A DNA stretch of 37,717 nucleotides, from IMG/VR virus record IMGVR_UViG_3300042305_001267, positions 1 through 37,717 of that record. The stretch is one strand, 5' to 3'. The translations under genes and the position numbers were made by a program. Shown piece by piece: positions 36,920-37,717 of this stretch; the stretch's first letter is position 1, and every line of letters starts with the position of its first letter. The notes below the pieces were generated by a model. That model was not told the origin of the DNA and did not search any database. It saw nothing but the letters and a program-made list of their open reading frames with translations. This stretch comes from a virus.

Positions 36920-37717
36920 TTACTTCTTCGCTGGTTTCTTCTTCGTTGGCTTCTTCGACTTCGGTGCTTTCATCTAGTTTCTCCTCTCCACTGGTCTCAA
37001 CCGTAATTTCTTCCGGCTGGAGTTCGGAGAGTAGTTCATCAATCTGTTCTTGTGAATGATCAGGGTAGAGTTTTTTTAGAGCCATCTCTCTGGTCATGAG
37101 TCCGAGTGCGATCTGGTCCTTCACTTCCCGTAAGACCTGCTCGAAGTTCTGATTCGGGAGTTGTTCTCTGAAGAGCACCTCGACCTTTGCCCGCGACGAG
37201 AAGGAAAGTTTCTGCTCGTATCCAGCGTTACGCATCCACACGGGGTGCATCTTCTGGAGTACCAAATCCCAGAGCTGCTCTTCGGCTTCCTTGAAGAACG
37301 GGATCTGCTTCTGCCTATCATCCGAGGTGTCCATCTCGTCCACCATCTTAGAAATACCAGATGCGAAGTTCTCGGTAGTGAGTTGACCCACAGCCCCAGG
37401 ACGGATGCCCTTTGATTGCAGCCACATGGAGAGCTCGGCTTGGATTAGGGCGATGACCTTGTCAGTATCGACCTCAGGCTTAATCATCCCGATCTTAGGC
37501 TCTGTGCCCTTTGAAGGGTCTGACTTGAATCGCCAGAAAGCGTTAGGAGACATCTTGATATTCTCCTCGTCCACGTCGATACCGTAGAGGATCGAGAAGG
37601 ACTGATACATAACCGCGAAGTTAAGGTCAGAGAGCAGCACTGGTATGAGTGTGGTCATGCGCTGCATATCGGTATCCATGACAGGCATGAGAGCAGTCGC
37701 GGACTTCACCGAGTACA
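36909..37717 (-). CDS. Portal protein, C-terminal part (gene continues across the joint)
   Basis: This is the remainder of the portal gene that starts at 773 in the left part of the circle. After removing the duplicated 127 bases, the last codons on the left join the first here in frame, giving 484 aa. The segment includes SDLNFAVMYQSFSILYGIDV, FWRFKSDPSKGTEPKIGMIK, a stem/wing-like helical stretch (FEQVLREVKDQIALGLMTRE) and a strongly acidic tail (EEKLDESTEVEEANEEETSE). Confidence 0.88.
   Translation of the reverse strand, partial: YSVKSATALMPVMDTDMQRMTTLIPVLLSDLNFAVMYQSFSILYGIDVDEENIKMSPNAFWRFKSDPSKGTEPKIGMIKPEVDTDKVIALIQAELSMWLQSKGIRPGAVGQLTTENFASGISKMVDEMDTSDDRQKQIPFFKEAEEQLWDLVLQKMHPVWMRNAGYEQKLSFSSRAKVEVLFREQLPNQNFEQVLREVKDQIALGLMTREMALKKLYPDHSQEQIDELLSELQPEEITVETSGEEKLDESTEVEEANEEETSEEVSGS
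37591..37717. repeat. Right copy of 127-bp terminal overlap
   Basis: Exact copy of bases 1-127; see the left copy. It lies inside the portal gene. Confidence 0.97.

Noticed and set aside
36318-36977. Plus-strand frame of 219 codons
   Set aside because: Antisense to the two morphogenesis-like genes and portal end; serine/proline/arginine-rich shadow.
1-37717. tRNA genes, integrase and lysogeny repressor
   Set aside because: I looked for cloverleaf-like stretches, recombinase signatures and CI/Cro-type helix-turn-helix proteins in the intergenic regions and gene products, and saw none by eye; a tRNA scan could still find one.

Overview
The window is one complete, circularly closed genome of a tailed phage with siphovirus gene order. 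The first 127 bases are repeated exactly as the last 127 (1-127 = 37591-37717), so the unique length is 37,590 bp. The portal gene reads without a break across that joint, giving 484 codons. The host is probably a Gram-negative bacterium: the lysis block has an amidase, several small membrane proteins and a short lipoprotein with a clear lipobox, and two other genes encode small exported proteins. The species cannot be named from the sequence. I see no integrase, excisionase, CI-like repressor or partition locus, so nothing supports a temperate lifestyle.

Layout. (1) The late operon is on the minus strand. It starts near 2963 with a small zinc-finger gene and runs through small terminase, large terminase and portal, then across the joint (37590 back to about 14948). 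The order is two virion-morphogenesis-like proteins, scaffold, major capsid protein, head decoration, an AT-rich neck/appendage module (about 29.1-33.4 kb), tail terminator, tail tube, tail chaperones with a lambda-type frameshift, tape measure, distal tail and hub proteins, fibre-like proteins and the lysis genes. (2) A leftward early operon (7424 to about 3751) carries a replication initiator with origin-like repeats inside it, an HNH protein, a ribbon-helix-helix regulator and many very small genes. (3) A rightward operon (7605 to 14951) carries a membrane glycosyltransferase, Gp157, a Rad52-type annealase, SSB, a three-gene ParB-like / unknown / PAPS-reductase-like cassette, and exported proteins. 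(4) A short rightward unit at 3025 encodes a calcineurin-like phosphoesterase.

The two early operons diverge from a 180-bp control region (7425-7604). It holds a good promoter followed at once by two tandem hairpin-plus-T-run terminators, suggesting a small RNA or an attenuated leader.

The most notable accessory content is: a cellulose-synthase-like processive GT2 enzyme; an IbrB/IbrA-like pair (ParB-fold plus PP-loop PAPS reductase-like) with an unrecognised gene between them; an exact 63-bp inverted repeat that gives the annealase C-terminus and an unrelated early protein the same 21-residue peptide; a coiled-coil gene nested out of frame inside the annealase gene behind a perfect Shine-Dalgarno; and a 22-residue membrane peptide gene translationally coupled to the amidase.
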